Source of the DNA: a virus
Strand: one strand, 5' to 3'
IMG/VR virus record: IMGVR_UViG_3300018875_000005
Location: 22,093 to 86,092 of that record
DNA length: 64,000 nt
Under the pieces are notes generated by a model. The model saw only the letters and a list, made by a program, of their open reading frames with translations. It made no database searches and was not told the DNA's origin. This document shows positions 46,495-53,758 of this stretch, piece by piece (within the stretch, counting starts at the first letter, position 1; each line of letters starts with the position of its first letter). The position numbers were made by a program, and so were the translations under genes.

Positions 46495-46883
46495 GGCTGC
46501 GCCTCCAGCTCTTCAGCGTTACCGAGGGCATGCCGGAGCCGGTGCAGCCGATCCCGCGTCCAGCAGTAGAACCGCCCCACCTGCACGGCCTCCAGCACCC
46601 TCGGGTCGGTGGACTCGTGGGCACGGCCGAGGAGCCGCAGCCATTCCACGCCGACCCATGCCACGCCGCGGTGGTAGCAGCGCGGGCCGACGGAGCGCGT
46701 GTCGTGGGGCGGGCAGCCGTACTCGACCGGGCCGCCCGAGACACGCTCGATCAGCAGGTCACAGTGGGGGTGGCCTTCGATGCCTGCCTTGATGGCTGCT
46801 GCGGCCTGCTCCGGCGTGCTGTACTCGCGTGCCGTGGTCGCCGGATCGTGGGAGAGGCAGAGGACGTAGTAGGTGCTGCTCAC
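46491..46883 (-). CDS. Protein of unknown function
   Basis: A 130-residue protein (GTGA-type overlaps on both sides). N-terminal MSSTYYVLCLSHDPATTARE is typical of a group of Streptomyces phage proteins; a middle GHPHCDLLIERVSGGPVEYG and DTRSVGPRCYHRGVAWVGVE follow. It may be a small alpha/beta domain; no catalytic motif is clear. Confidence 0.68.
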   Translation of the reverse strand: MSSTYYVLCLSHDPATTAREYSTPEQAAAAIKAGIEGHPHCDLLIERVSGGPVEYGCPPHDTRSVGPRCYHRGVAWVGVEWLRLLGRAHESTDPRVLEAVQVGRFYCWTRDRLHRLRHALGNAEELEAQP

Positions 46884-47131
46884 GGCTGCTCCTCGACGGG
46901 CGGGGTCCAGCCCAGCGCCAGCAGGGCCTCCCGCGTCCGGTCGGGGATCACAACCTCGGCCTCGGCGTCGGTGGTGACCTCGTAGGCGATGAGGTCCAGT
47001 TCGAGCACGGGCACCTTGTCGACGCTGGCGCTGAGGGTGACGGCGCGGACGCCGGGCAGTTGGCGGCCGTCGAGTTCGACGGTGCCGGTGCCGTCGCCGC
47101 GGAGGTGGAGCCGCGCGGTGCGGGTGGTCAC
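46880..47131 (-). CDS. Small beta-rich protein
   Basis: An 83-residue protein (ATGA overlap). It has alternating beta strands (ARLHLRGDGTGTVELDGRQL; PVLELDLIAYEVTTDAEAEV) and a short C-terminal helix. Proteins of this layout are common in actinophages and often are called minor structural or hypothetical. Its place outside the structural region suggests an accessory role. Unrecognised. Confidence 0.66.
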   Translation of the reverse strand: MTTRTARLHLRGDGTGTVELDGRQLPGVRAVTLSASVDKVPVLELDLIAYEVTTDAEAEVVIPDRTREALLALGWTPPVEEQP

Positions 47132-47454
47132 GACCCCTCCCGGGCGAGTTCGTATGTTTGCTCGAAGATGTCCGGCTTACAGGGATAGAACTCGCCCTGG
47201 ACGCCGCGGATCACATAGTCGCCGCGGTCGACCCAGTGCAGTCCCTCAAGCGTGGAGATAATCATCCGGCCGTCTCGGGGGTCGATACTCACGCCGCTGG
47301 GCGGGTACGGCTCGCGACCCTCGATGACGGCCATGGGATCGAAGGAGCCGAGTGTGTTGGCCTCCACCCACTGATAGACAGCGTGTGTCTGGGCGGTCGT
47401 CCCGTCGAAGAGCATGGCTTCGACCACGACGGGCTTCTTGCGGTAGCGGGGCAT
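47128..47454 (-). CDS. Conserved phage protein with PGDYG-like motif
   Basis: A 108-residue protein. It opens MPRYRKKPVVVEAMLFDG and has RMIISTLEGLHWVDRGDYVI and RGVQGEFYPCKPDIFEQTYE, the recognisable layout of a very widespread phage protein ('MPKYRKKPVxVEAxQ ... TLEG ... GD[WY]IIxGVxGExYPCKPDIFExTYE'). Its function is unknown. ATGA overlap with the next gene. Confidence 0.9.
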   Translation of the reverse strand: MPRYRKKPVVVEAMLFDGTTAQTHAVYQWVEANTLGSFDPMAVIEGREPYPPSGVSIDPRDGRMIISTLEGLHWVDRGDYVIRGVQGEFYPCKPDIFEQTYELAREGS

Positions 47455-47455
47455 G

Positions 47456-48436
47456 TCATTTCTCTTTCGCGGTGGAGGCGATGGCCTCGCGGACGAGCGC
47501 GGTGGGGATCTGCTCCGGGTACTGCGAGGTGAGGTCGATGATCCGGGTGACGGTCTCCTCGGCGGCGCGGTGCAGCGCGGCGAACGTCTCGGCAGTGCGG
47601 CGGAGGTCGGCGACGTCCTCCACCACGCCACGGGACGGACCACGCGCCCCGCCGACCGCGGCGGCGTGCATCGCGGCGATGGTCTTGCACGCCCGCTCGT
47701 AGTCGGCTCGGAGCCGGTCCAACTCCTCCCGGAGCCGGGCGGCCTTCTCCCCGCCGCCGGCGGGCTTCTGTCGGCAGCGGGTGGCCTGGGTGTGGCCGTC
47801 GGCGCACTCCTCACCGCACCCGGCCGGCCGTTCGTCGCGGACCTCGGCGGCACGGATCGGCGCCAGTGCGGACACGTCCGGCCCCTCCTCCGGGACGGGT
47901 TCAGGCCGGGTACCGTCGTCCTCCCTCCAGCCAGGACACGGGACCGGGCGGCCTTGGAACATCAGGGTGTGCGCGTCATGCGGCATTCTCCGGCCCCAGC
48001 GCCCGCAGCCTCCAGGCACGCTGGACCGCCACTCGCTGTAGAACTCCCGTGCCGCCTTCAGCCCGTCGGTGCCGGTTGCCGGGTAGCCGAGAACGATTCC
48101 GAGGGCGACTTGTAGCCCGAGGAGTTCCCCGGCGATGTTCCCTCTGGCGTGCTCGAGGACTTGGCCGCTGTCGTAGCGGGTGTTCCGGCGGTGGAGTTCG
48201 GCGACGATCCGGTCGCGTATCGCCTCTTTCGCGGCGGCTTCGGCGGCTTCGGCGGCTTCCCGGCCCTTGCGGTACAGGTCGGCGGCCTGGTCGGCGAGGT
48301 CGTCCCAGTCGGGGGTACGGCACAGGGTGCAGATGCGCACGGTGAGGGGGTCGCCGCCGCGGAGGCGGGTCTCGTAGTGGTGGTCGCAGACGGCGGAGAC
48401 GGCGATGGGTTCCGGGGGCTCGGTGGAAGGGGCCAT
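47456..48436 (-). CDS. Coiled-coil protein with N-terminal zinc site
   Basis: A 326-residue protein. I choose ATG 48436; an in-frame GTG at 48493 lies in the divergent promoter. The N-terminus has VSAVCDHHYETRLRGGDPLT and ICTLCRTPDW, probably a zinc ribbon. The long middle is helical (DLYRKGREAAEAAEAAAKEA), and residues about 240-320 are a coiled coil (EKAARLREELDRLRADYERA). It heads the leftward operon to 46160. No family recognised. Confidence 0.7.
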   Translation of the reverse strand: MAPSTEPPEPIAVSAVCDHHYETRLRGGDPLTVRICTLCRTPDWDDLADQAADLYRKGREAAEAAEAAAKEAIRDRIVAELHRRNTRYDSGQVLEHARGNIAGELLGLQVALGIVLGYPATGTDGLKAAREFYSEWRSSVPGGCGRWGRRMPHDAHTLMFQGRPVPCPGWREDDGTRPEPVPEEGPDVSALAPIRAAEVRDERPAGCGEECADGHTQATRCRQKPAGGGEKAARLREELDRLRADYERACKTIAAMHAAAVGGARGPSRGVVEDVADLRRTAETFAALHRAAEETVTRIIDLTSQYPEQIPTALVREAIASTAKEK

Positions 48437-48511
48437 GTCTCGATGGTGGCGGTATTCCGCGCCGACGTTCCCCCCGCTCCACCCCCTGCCCACACGGCAG
48501 GATGGCCCGCC

Positions 48512-49078
48512 ATGAACACCACCATCACGGCCCTACTCGCCGCCGCGGACGAGCCCCGAGACATCGGCAAGACCACCGGCATTGACATGAGCGAAGGCTG
48601 GGGCATGGTCATAGCCGCCGTCTTCACCGGCCTGTTCGTGTTCGCCGCTGGCCTCATCGCCTACCGGGCCGGCCGGCGGCAGGTCGCCGACCAGGCCGCT
48701 GCCGAGCACCGGGCGTGGCGGCGCCAGAACCGGCTTGAGGCGTACCAGCGGTTCATCACCGTGATCGAGGAAGCGCATCAGGCTCTGGAGAAGCGCCTCA
48801 GTGATCCGGAGAGCGGTAACGAGGAAGTGCTGCGGGCGCTTGAGCGGATGCTGTCGGCGGAGACCGCGATTCGCCTGGCCGGTCCTGCGGCGATGGCAGG
48901 TCAGGCGAGGGACGTGACGAAGGCGGTACATGAGGCGCGGGGGTATGTGTTCCGGCCGAGGTCTGCTTGGACGCCAGCGGTTGGGCTGGAGTGGACGGCT
49001 TGGGTGGGCAAGATCGTTGCCGCTGAGGAGCGGTTCGTGGAGGCTGCGGCGAAGGTGCTGGACGATCCGGGGCAATGA
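48512..49078 (+). CDS. Membrane-anchored coiled-coil protein
   Basis: A 188-residue protein. CAGGAT at 48499-48504 ends seven bases before the ATG, so a leaderless mRNA is likely. One transmembrane helix (WGMVIAAVFTGLFVFAAGLI) is followed by a charged helical body (EAYQRFITVIEEAHQALEKR). The type is very common in Streptomyces ('membrane-anchored hypothetical'). It diverges from the operon to its left. Confidence 0.74.
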   Translation: MNTTITALLAAADEPRDIGKTTGIDMSEGWGMVIAAVFTGLFVFAAGLIAYRAGRRQVADQAAAEHRAWRRQNRLEAYQRFITVIEEAHQALEKRLSDPESGNEEVLRALERMLSAETAIRLAGPAAMAGQARDVTKAVHEARGYVFRPRSAWTPAVGLEWTAWVGKIVAAEERFVEAAAKVLDDPGQ

Positions 49079-49257
49079 AGTCGGTCGAGGGCAGCGCGCG
49101 GAATTGTCAGTCCTGCCAGCCGAGCGGGACCAGCGTCGTAGGCGTCGCCGGGGTAGACCAGGCCGCCGTTGAGGGTGGCGTGGTTGAGGGCCCGGATCGC
49201 CTCGGCGGCGCGGTCGGCGAGCTGGGCGGGTGTGGCCGGGGCGCTGGTGTCGGTCAT
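48901..49257 (-). pseudogene. Probable remnant of a small prophage gene, antisense to the membrane-protein gene
   Basis: From ATG 49257 the first 45 residues (PAQLADRAAEAIRALNHATL, then PGDAYD) match the start of a small protein family frequent in Streptomyces phages, 'ADRAAEAIRALNHAT...YPGDxYD'. After about residue 50 the frame runs into the antisense strand of the gene at 48512 and the sequence becomes low-quality (Ser/Ala/Pro-rich). The original C-terminus appears to have been replaced, so this is probably a truncated remnant. A short functional chimera cannot be excluded. Confidence 0.5.
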
Positions 49258-49292
49258 AGGCGGGAGTCTGCCAGGGACGGCATGATGGGCGG

Positions 49293-49433
49293 ATGAAGGA
49301 CGAGGAGAACCACCCAGTGGCGTGTTCCGGGTGTGAGCAGGTGCCGTGTCACGTGTGCGGGTCGTGCCCGTGCCAGCCGGACGACTATGCGTGCCGTCGG
49401 GCTCGGCATTGGGAGATCGAGCCGCCGGTTTAG
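49293..49433 (+). CDS. Tiny Cys-rich protein (46 aa)
   Basis: A 46-residue frame from ATG 49293 with eight Cys, arranged as CSGC, CHVCGSCPC and YAC. It could hold one or two zinc ions. A CATGAT box ends six bases before the ATG, so translation may be leaderless. Its stop overlaps the convergent 37-residue gene by 4 bases. No family recognised. Confidence 0.55.
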   Translation: MKDEENHPVACSGCEQVPCHVCGSCPCQPDDYACRRARHWEIEPPV

Positions 49434-49543
49434 CGGAGGATCGTCCAGACGATGACGACGGCGACGAGGATCCCGAACCAGAGCGGGATGCCGGTGCGGG
49501 TGAACCTGCCGCGGTTGTCGCGGGGCGGGAGCCGTCGCGCCAT
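49430..49543 (-). CDS. Tiny single-pass membrane protein (37 aa)
   Basis: A 37-residue frame with AGGAGGGGG before ATG 49543. It has a basic N-terminus (MARRLPPRDNRGRFTRTG) and a hydrophobic C-terminus (IPLWFGILVAVVIVWTILR). C-tail-anchored topology is likely. It is at the end of the leftward run from 52911. Confidence 0.58.
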   Translation of the reverse strand: MARRLPPRDNRGRFTRTGIPLWFGILVAVVIVWTILR

Positions 49544-49659
49544 CGTGATCCCCCTCCTGCATGGGCCTGGGCGGCCGTGTGCCGTCCGCTCTACGGTGCG
49601 GACGGCACTGGGGTGGGGCAAGGGCGCGAACCGGCCCCCGGGGAGGCGTACGGGGGCGC

Positions 49660-50454
49660 TCAGGGCTTTTCGAGCGGGAGCTGGGCCTGGGGCTCAGCGT
49701 GGCCTTTGGCCTTCCACTGCTTCCGGTACCGGTCGACGTCGTCGGCGCACTCGCGGCGGGCGTGGAACACCGCACTGTCGTCGCCCAGGTCCGGACGCCA
49801 CAGGTTCGGGCCGGGGAACCTGACGGACTTCATCCGGGACGTGATGGCCTCCCCACAGCCCAGGCAGTGCCCGGCCGGGATCGACATCAGCTCCTCGGCC
49901 ATCGCCATCCGCTCCTCGATGACCCGGTCCTGGAGTTCGCTGGTGCACGGCGGCAGCTCGCCGCATTCCCGGCAGACCGCGTAGTGCTCGGGCAGCACCT
50001 TCCAGGTGTAGGAGGCCGGGGCGCGCAGGTGCCGCGGCTTCGCCTGCGGCTTCCCGTGGGGCCGCACGACGACGTTGAACGGCCGGTCGATCCAGGTGGC
50101 CTTCTCCGGCCGCTCACCGTACGGGGTCAATCTCGACTCCCAGCGTTTGACGGCCTCCTCGAACGCCTTCTCCCACTCCTCGCCCCACAGGTCGAGGGGC
50201 TTCTCGCGGATCTCCAGGACTTCCCACGGCTTGCGCTGGAAGACGACGACCATGCCGGGGGCGAGCTGGAGCCGGCGGGAGAGGCGCTGCCGGTCGTGGA
50301 TGCGGTCTTCCTGGCGGCGCTTGGCAGTGGAGGCTTCGCCGATACGGGGAACGTGGGTGAGGTCGATGGGGCGGAGGGCGACGTAGGCGTCTCGGGTGGG
50401 GTTGCGGCTGACCCAGTACATCTCAACGTCGAGGCCGTCGAGGCGGATACGCAT
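49660..50454 (-). CDS. Zinc-ribbon protein of unknown function
   Basis: A 264-residue protein that starts in the upstream stop (TGATG). The N-terminal half is basic and beta-rich (YVALRPIDLTHVPRIGEAST; MVVVFQRKPWEVLEIREKP). The C-terminal half has CRECGELPPC, HCLGCGEAITSR and HARRECADD, giving two zinc-ribbon knuckles. Nucleic-acid binding is plausible. No named family. Confidence 0.72.
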   Translation of the reverse strand: MRIRLDGLDVEMYWVSRNPTRDAYVALRPIDLTHVPRIGEASTAKRRQEDRIHDRQRLSRRLQLAPGMVVVFQRKPWEVLEIREKPLDLWGEEWEKAFEEAVKRWESRLTPYGERPEKATWIDRPFNVVVRPHGKPQAKPRHLRAPASYTWKVLPEHYAVCRECGELPPCTSELQDRVIEERMAMAEELMSIPAGHCLGCGEAITSRMKSVRFPGPNLWRPDLGDDSAVFHARRECADDVDRYRKQWKAKGHAEPQAQLPLEKP

Positions 50455-50879
50455 CACGGCTGGGGCTCCTTCGGTTGGGAGAGTTGGAGCAGGTCGTCGA
50501 GCTTGCGGAACAGCACGGGGTTGGTCTCCATCAGCCGCGGCGCCCACTGCGACAGCAGGGCACGGACCTCCGCGAGCTGCCGCTCGGCGGTCATCGACGG
50601 CGGCTGCTGGTCTGTGCCGAGGTGCCGCTCGTAGTCGGGGCGCAGTTCCTTGCAGCGTTCGCAGGTGACCGGCGTGCCATCGGGGAGCGGTCCCTGGGCG
50701 GTGGATCGGCCGCAGATCCCGCGCCCGGTGGCCCACGCGTCGAATTGCGGCAGCCACTCGTACAGGGCCAGGTGCACGAGGACGGGCTCGTCGGGGAGCG
50801 GGAGGCGGGCGACAGGCACGAGGTAGCGGCGGTTCCGGTCGAGGCCCTGCTTGTCCCCGAGGCGGACATCAACGGTCAC
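50454..50879 (-). CDS. Protein of unknown function with Cys sites
   Basis: A 141-residue protein (overlaps on both sides). It has ICGRSTAQGPLPDGTPVTCE and RCKELRPDYERHLG, a likely single zinc knuckle, then a helical C-terminus (QLAEVRALLSQWAPRLMETN). Part of a leftward operon from 52911. Unrecognised. Confidence 0.68.
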   Translation of the reverse strand: MTVDVRLGDKQGLDRNRRYLVPVARLPLPDEPVLVHLALYEWLPQFDAWATGRGICGRSTAQGPLPDGTPVTCERCKELRPDYERHLGTDQQPPSMTAERQLAEVRALLSQWAPRLMETNPVLFRKLDDLLQLSQPKEPQP

Positions 50880-51400
50880 GGATTCGGCTCCTCGGCAGTC
50901 AGGGCGGCCTCCATGGCCTCGATGACGGCCCGGTCCCCGGACTTCCGGACCGCGGCCACCACCCGCTCCAGACGGGCCTCCGCGCGCTGCCGGGCCTCGT
51001 GCGGGGTCAACGCACCCGGCGCGTGCCGCTGCACGACGAGGGTGTACATCTCCGGCGACTCGGCGATCTTCACGTCGAAGTGCAGCTTCGTCTCGCTGTA
51101 GTTCGGCGCGTCACCCAGGAGGGTCTTGGCCATGGCGACGTAGGCCGCGGCCATCTCCCGGGCCATGGACAGTTCCATCTCCCAGCGGCCGGCGCGGAAG
51201 TCGGCGTAGCGGATGCCGAGCTGGTCGGCCTGCTGCCGTGCCCACTCCTCGGCTGCGTGGTGGTCCAGGGCGGCGGTGACGGCGGCGCGGAGGCAGCAGT
51301 CACCGATGCGGTACATGTCGGCGTGCTCGTTGCGGTGGCGGCAGTCCTGGAAGGCGGCGTCGGCGGCTTGGAAGACCTCGCGGGGGAGGGTGCTGGTCAC
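50876..51400 (-). CDS. Helical protein of unknown function
   Basis: A 174-residue protein (ATGA and GTGA couplings). It is mostly helical (CLRAAVTAALDHHAAEEWAR; EMELSMAREMAAAYVAMAKT) with a beta segment LHFDVKIAESPEMYTLVVQR. No motif or membrane segment. Similar accessory proteins are frequent in Streptomyces phages; function unknown. Confidence 0.68.
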   Translation of the reverse strand: MTSTLPREVFQAADAAFQDCRHRNEHADMYRIGDCCLRAAVTAALDHHAAEEWARQQADQLGIRYADFRAGRWEMELSMAREMAAAYVAMAKTLLGDAPNYSETKLHFDVKIAESPEMYTLVVQRHAPGALTPHEARQRAEARLERVVAAVRKSGDRAVIEAMEAALTAEEPNP

Positions 51401-51504
51401 GGGCGGTCCTTTCGGCGGCGGAGGGTGTGGGCGGCGGTGTAGAGGGCGGACGCGGCGAGCGGGACGAGGATGAACAGCACCCCCGGATCGGTGAGGCGGC
51501 TCAC
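51397..51504 (-). CDS. Tiny single-pass membrane protein (35 aa)
   Basis: A 35-residue frame from GTG 51504 with GAGGGAGCC upstream. Hydrophobic core PGVLFILVPLAASALYTAAH and basic tail RRRKDRP. Coupled to both neighbours (GTGA). Too small for family assignment. Confidence 0.52.
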   Translation of the reverse strand: MSRLTDPGVLFILVPLAASALYTAAHTLRRRKDRP

Positions 51505-51614
51505 CGGCTCCCTCTGCGGCGGGAGGCGGGGGCGACGGCCACGGCGAGGGTCGCCAGGACCACCGCGGTCATGTAGGCGGCCACGCACAGCGGGCCGGTT
51601 ATCGCTTCAAGCAC
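51501..51614 (-). CDS. Tiny membrane protein (37 aa)
   Basis: A 37-residue frame from GTG 51614 that overlaps the next start (GTGA). It is hydrophobic through most of its length (TGPLCVAAYMTAVVLATLAV) and ends basic. It overlaps the upstream gene by 8 bases. Two adjacent tiny membrane genes may act together. Confidence 0.5.
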   Translation of the reverse strand: MLEAITGPLCVAAYMTAVVLATLAVAVAPASRRRGSR

Positions 51615-51828
51615 GCGGGCCGCCCGGGTCGCGGATGAGGGGGTTGCCGGGGCCGGGATCGATCTCCTGCCCGAGGCGCACCAGCGTGGTGAACTCGGCG
51701 TCCGCGATCAGCCGGTCGGCGGCTTCCAGATGGTGGGCGGCGTGTTCCTCGCGCAGCTCGTCCAGGGGTTGGCCGTCGTAGTGGCGGGCGAGGACATCGG
51801 CGATCCGGCGCCGGTCGTCGGTGGTCAT
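51607..51828 (-). CDS. Small helical protein
   Basis: A 73-residue protein from ATG 51828 with CGGAGACCCGCC upstream. Helical and charged (RRRIADVLARHYDGQPLDEL; AAHHLEAADRLIADAEFTTL). No zinc or membrane features. Unrecognised; part of the leftward operon. Confidence 0.62.
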   Translation of the reverse strand: MTTDDRRRIADVLARHYDGQPLDELREEHAAHHLEAADRLIADAEFTTLVRLGQEIDPGPGNPLIRDPGGPRA

Positions 51829-51847
51829 GGCGGGTCTCCGGAAGGGG

Positions 51848-52573
51848 TCAGAGGTACAGGAAGGTCGCGGGGTGGGCGCCGGGCACGTCCGCGGCGCAGG
51901 GCACGGTCCACGGCCCGTCCGGGCGGTGGTCGAAGCGGACCCAGCCGGTGACCAGGTCCGGGGCGTCGCCGAGGTCGTGGGCGAACACGCCGGCGGTGAG
52001 GGAGCGGTGGAGCTGCCGGATGGCGGCCACCGCGCGGCCGGTGTCGTGGGTGAGGGCGATGTAGCCGTCCTCGGTGTCGACGATCCCGACGCCGCAGACG
52101 GTGTCGGCGACCGGCCAGCACGGCTCGGGCGCGGGCTCCAGGGCCTGGGAGGTGGCAAGTTCGCGGGGGACGGTCAGCAGCAGGGCGGTGCCGCGGTACA
52201 TGGTGCAGCCGTCCACGGTGACCCAGCCCTGGCCGCGGCGGGCGGCGCGGAGGTGGCCGTTGTGGGCGCACAGCTCGCAGTGGGCGGGGTTCCAGGGGCG
52301 GGCGCCGTGCCGCTGTGGGCGCGGGGGGTTGGAGAAGTAGGACACCCACTGGGCGCGGTCGAGGGGGTTCAGGAGGGTGTCGTAGTGGGGCTGGATGGTG
52401 CCGAGGACGGTGTCGCCGGGGCGGATGTGGGCGGCTTGGGTGATGCGGATGGTGGTGGGGTCGAAGCTGTCGGCGGGGGGTGCGGTGACGGTGATGCCGG
52501 TGGTGGGGCCGGTGGGGATGTGGGTGATGGGGGCTTGGACGATGACGCGGTGGAGGGTCACGGGCTGGGGCAT
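51848..52573 (-). CDS. Protein of unknown function
   Basis: A 241-residue protein (ATG 52573, AGGGAGCCC upstream; the long frame to its right is antisense-like). It is beta-rich with HCELCAHNGHLRAARRGQGW, a possible Cys/His site, and VADTVCGVGIVDTEDGYIAL. The C-terminal segment ends in GAHPATFLYL. No recognised family. A 13-bp terminator-like stem at 52658 separates it from the 68-residue gene. Confidence 0.7.
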   Translation of the reverse strand: MPQPVTLHRVIVQAPITHIPTGPTTGITVTAPPADSFDPTTIRITQAAHIRPGDTVLGTIQPHYDTLLNPLDRAQWVSYFSNPPRPQRHGARPWNPAHCELCAHNGHLRAARRGQGWVTVDGCTMYRGTALLLTVPRELATSQALEPAPEPCWPVADTVCGVGIVDTEDGYIALTHDTGRAVAAIRQLHRSLTAGVFAHDLGDAPDLVTGWVRFDHRPDGPWTVPCAADVPGAHPATFLYL

Positions 52574-52657
52574 GGCGGGCTCCCTGGCTGGCGGGTTCCT
52601 TTGATGGTGGCCGGGCGGCGGGGGGTCGTTGCCCCGGCTCGGGGGCTCGGGACGGGG

Positions 52658-52692
52658 TGGCCCCGCCCGGCAGGGGGAGGGCCGGGCGGGGC
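52658..52692. terminator. Intra-operon terminator-like hairpin
   Basis: Perfect 13-bp stem (GGCCCCGCCCGGC with its complement) around a 9-nt loop, between the leftward genes 52705-52911 and 51848-52573. It may limit transcription from operator site 5 into the distal genes. Confidence 0.7.
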
Positions 52693-52704
52693 CTGGGGAG
52701 TGGG

Positions 52705-52911
52705 TCAGGCGCGAGACGTGCGCTGGACCTCGCGGATCATTCGCACGAACTTGCGGGGCCGGTCCTCGAAGGAGGTGGCGATGGTGACGCAGGGGGAGTT
52801 GGTCCACACACGGACCACGACACCGGTCAGCGTGTTCCCGCGGCCGTCGTCGAACTCGACCTCCTGGTCGATCTGGAGGGGCTGCGGCTGAGTGGCGGTG
52901 GTCCCGGTCAT
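52705..52911 (-). CDS. First gene of the operator-5 leftward operon; small protein
   Basis: A 68-residue protein with CCAGGAGGACACC before the ATG. Beta-rich (IDQEVEFDDGRGNTLTGVVV; RVWTNSPCVTIATSFEDRPR) with a basic C-terminus, perhaps a small SH3-like barrel. It lies 40 bases downstream of the TATGGT box of operator site 5. Function unknown. Confidence 0.7.
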   Translation of the reverse strand: MTGTTATQPQPLQIDQEVEFDDGRGNTLTGVVVRVWTNSPCVTIATSFEDRPRKFVRMIREVQRTSRA

Positions 52912-52950
52912 GGTGTCCTCCTGGTGTTCCGTTGCCGGTTCGGCTCGTCC

Positions 52951-52983
52951 ACCATAGACCTGTTAGTAGTGCGTACGCAATAC
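52951..52983 (-). promoter_or_regulatory. Operator site 5 with leftward promoter
   Basis: The 18-bp operator occupies 52966-52983 (GTAGTGCGTACGCAATAC on the plus strand). On the minus strand it is followed after exactly 9 nt by TATGGT (52951-52956). No -10-like sequence lies on the rightward side, so the lipoprotein gene to the right needs its own promoter. Confidence 0.84.
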
Positions 52984-53134
52984 CAACGGGGGGTGTTCTC
53001 GCGGGCCGGCCCCCGACCGGCACCACCGACTCCGCCGCGCCGAACCGGTCCTCCACCGCGTGTTCCTGCCGTACCGTGACCCCCAGCCAGGGCCCGGGGG
53101 AGGGCCACACCACGACAGGGGCAGGGGAAACGGC

Positions 53135-53686
53135 ATGCACACACGCACACGGGCACACACACGGGCCGGCACACGGACGACGGCCGCGGTCCTGGTCGGG
53201 CTCCTCGCCCTCACCGCCTGCGGCGCCGACGGCGGCGGGCCGGACCGGGCCGGGACGGCGTCGCAGACCCCGGCCGCCTCGCCCACCCCCGAACCCGATG
53301 CCACCGGCGCGGGCGGCATCGCCGCCACCTGGGCCCCCCGCCTCCAGGCCCTCGCCGACGACAGCGACGCCGTCGCCGACTGCCAACAGCCCTCCACCCC
53401 CGCCTGCGCCACCGCGATCGACGAGGTCATGGACGTCATCGACGGCCTCGCGGCGGCGATCGACGACACGGGCGCGGTCGCCGCCTACCCGACCACGCTG
53501 CAACGCGTCGGCAAGGCCCAGTCCGCCGCGCGCACCTACCGGAACCAGGACTGCGCGGGCGATCCGGCCGCGGACGTGGACGGGTCGCCGTGTTTCGGGG
53601 CGGCGCTGGATGTGGCGATGGCGCCGACGCTGGTGGACCTGGCCCTGGCCACCGACGACCCGGCCGGCACGGTCCCGGAGGACTGA
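53135..53686 (+). CDS. Predicted lipoprotein
   Basis: A 183-residue protein. The start at ATG 53135 follows AGGGGAAA. It has a basic n-region (MHTRTRAHTRAGTRTT), hydrophobic core (AAVLVGLLA) and a lipobox LTAC (Cys near residue 28), so it should be exported and lipidated. A Pro/Thr/Ala linker leads to a helical domain with two Cys pairs (DCQQPSTPACATAIDEVMD; DCAGDPAAD and SPCFG). Phage-borne lipoproteins often block superinfection; that role here is inference. It faces the CoiA-like gene across a terminator. Confidence 0.8.
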   Translation: MHTRTRAHTRAGTRTTAAVLVGLLALTACGADGGGPDRAGTASQTPAASPTPEPDATGAGGIAATWAPRLQALADDSDAVADCQQPSTPACATAIDEVMDVIDGLAAAIDDTGAVAAYPTTLQRVGKAQSAARTYRNQDCAGDPAADVDGSPCFGAALDVAMAPTLVDLALATDDPAGTVPED

Positions 53687-53708
53687 TCCCGGGGGGCCGG
53701 ACACGAGC

Positions 53709-53744
53709 GTGCCCCCTGCGCCACCGTCACCGCGCAGGGGACAC
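53709..53744. terminator. Bidirectional terminator
   Basis: CCCCTGCGC / GCGCAGGGG stem with outer GTG / CAC pairs around a 10-nt loop, between convergent stops at 53686 and 53759. Confidence 0.75.
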
Positions 53745-53758
53745 CACGCCGTTCGGGA

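Noticed and set aside
45866-46792. Long rightward open frame of about 300 codons
   Set aside because: It runs through terminators and is antisense to the XRE-type and neighbouring genes, with Arg/Pro/Ser-rich shadow composition.
49075-49296. Rightward 73-codon frame between membrane and Cys-rich genes
   Set aside because: Gly/Val/Arg-rich shadow of the remnant gene; no family or good start.
52966-53134. Operator site 5 also driving the lipoprotein gene
   Set aside because: On the rightward side no -10-like hexamer is found at 8-9 nt; only the leftward TATGGT fits.
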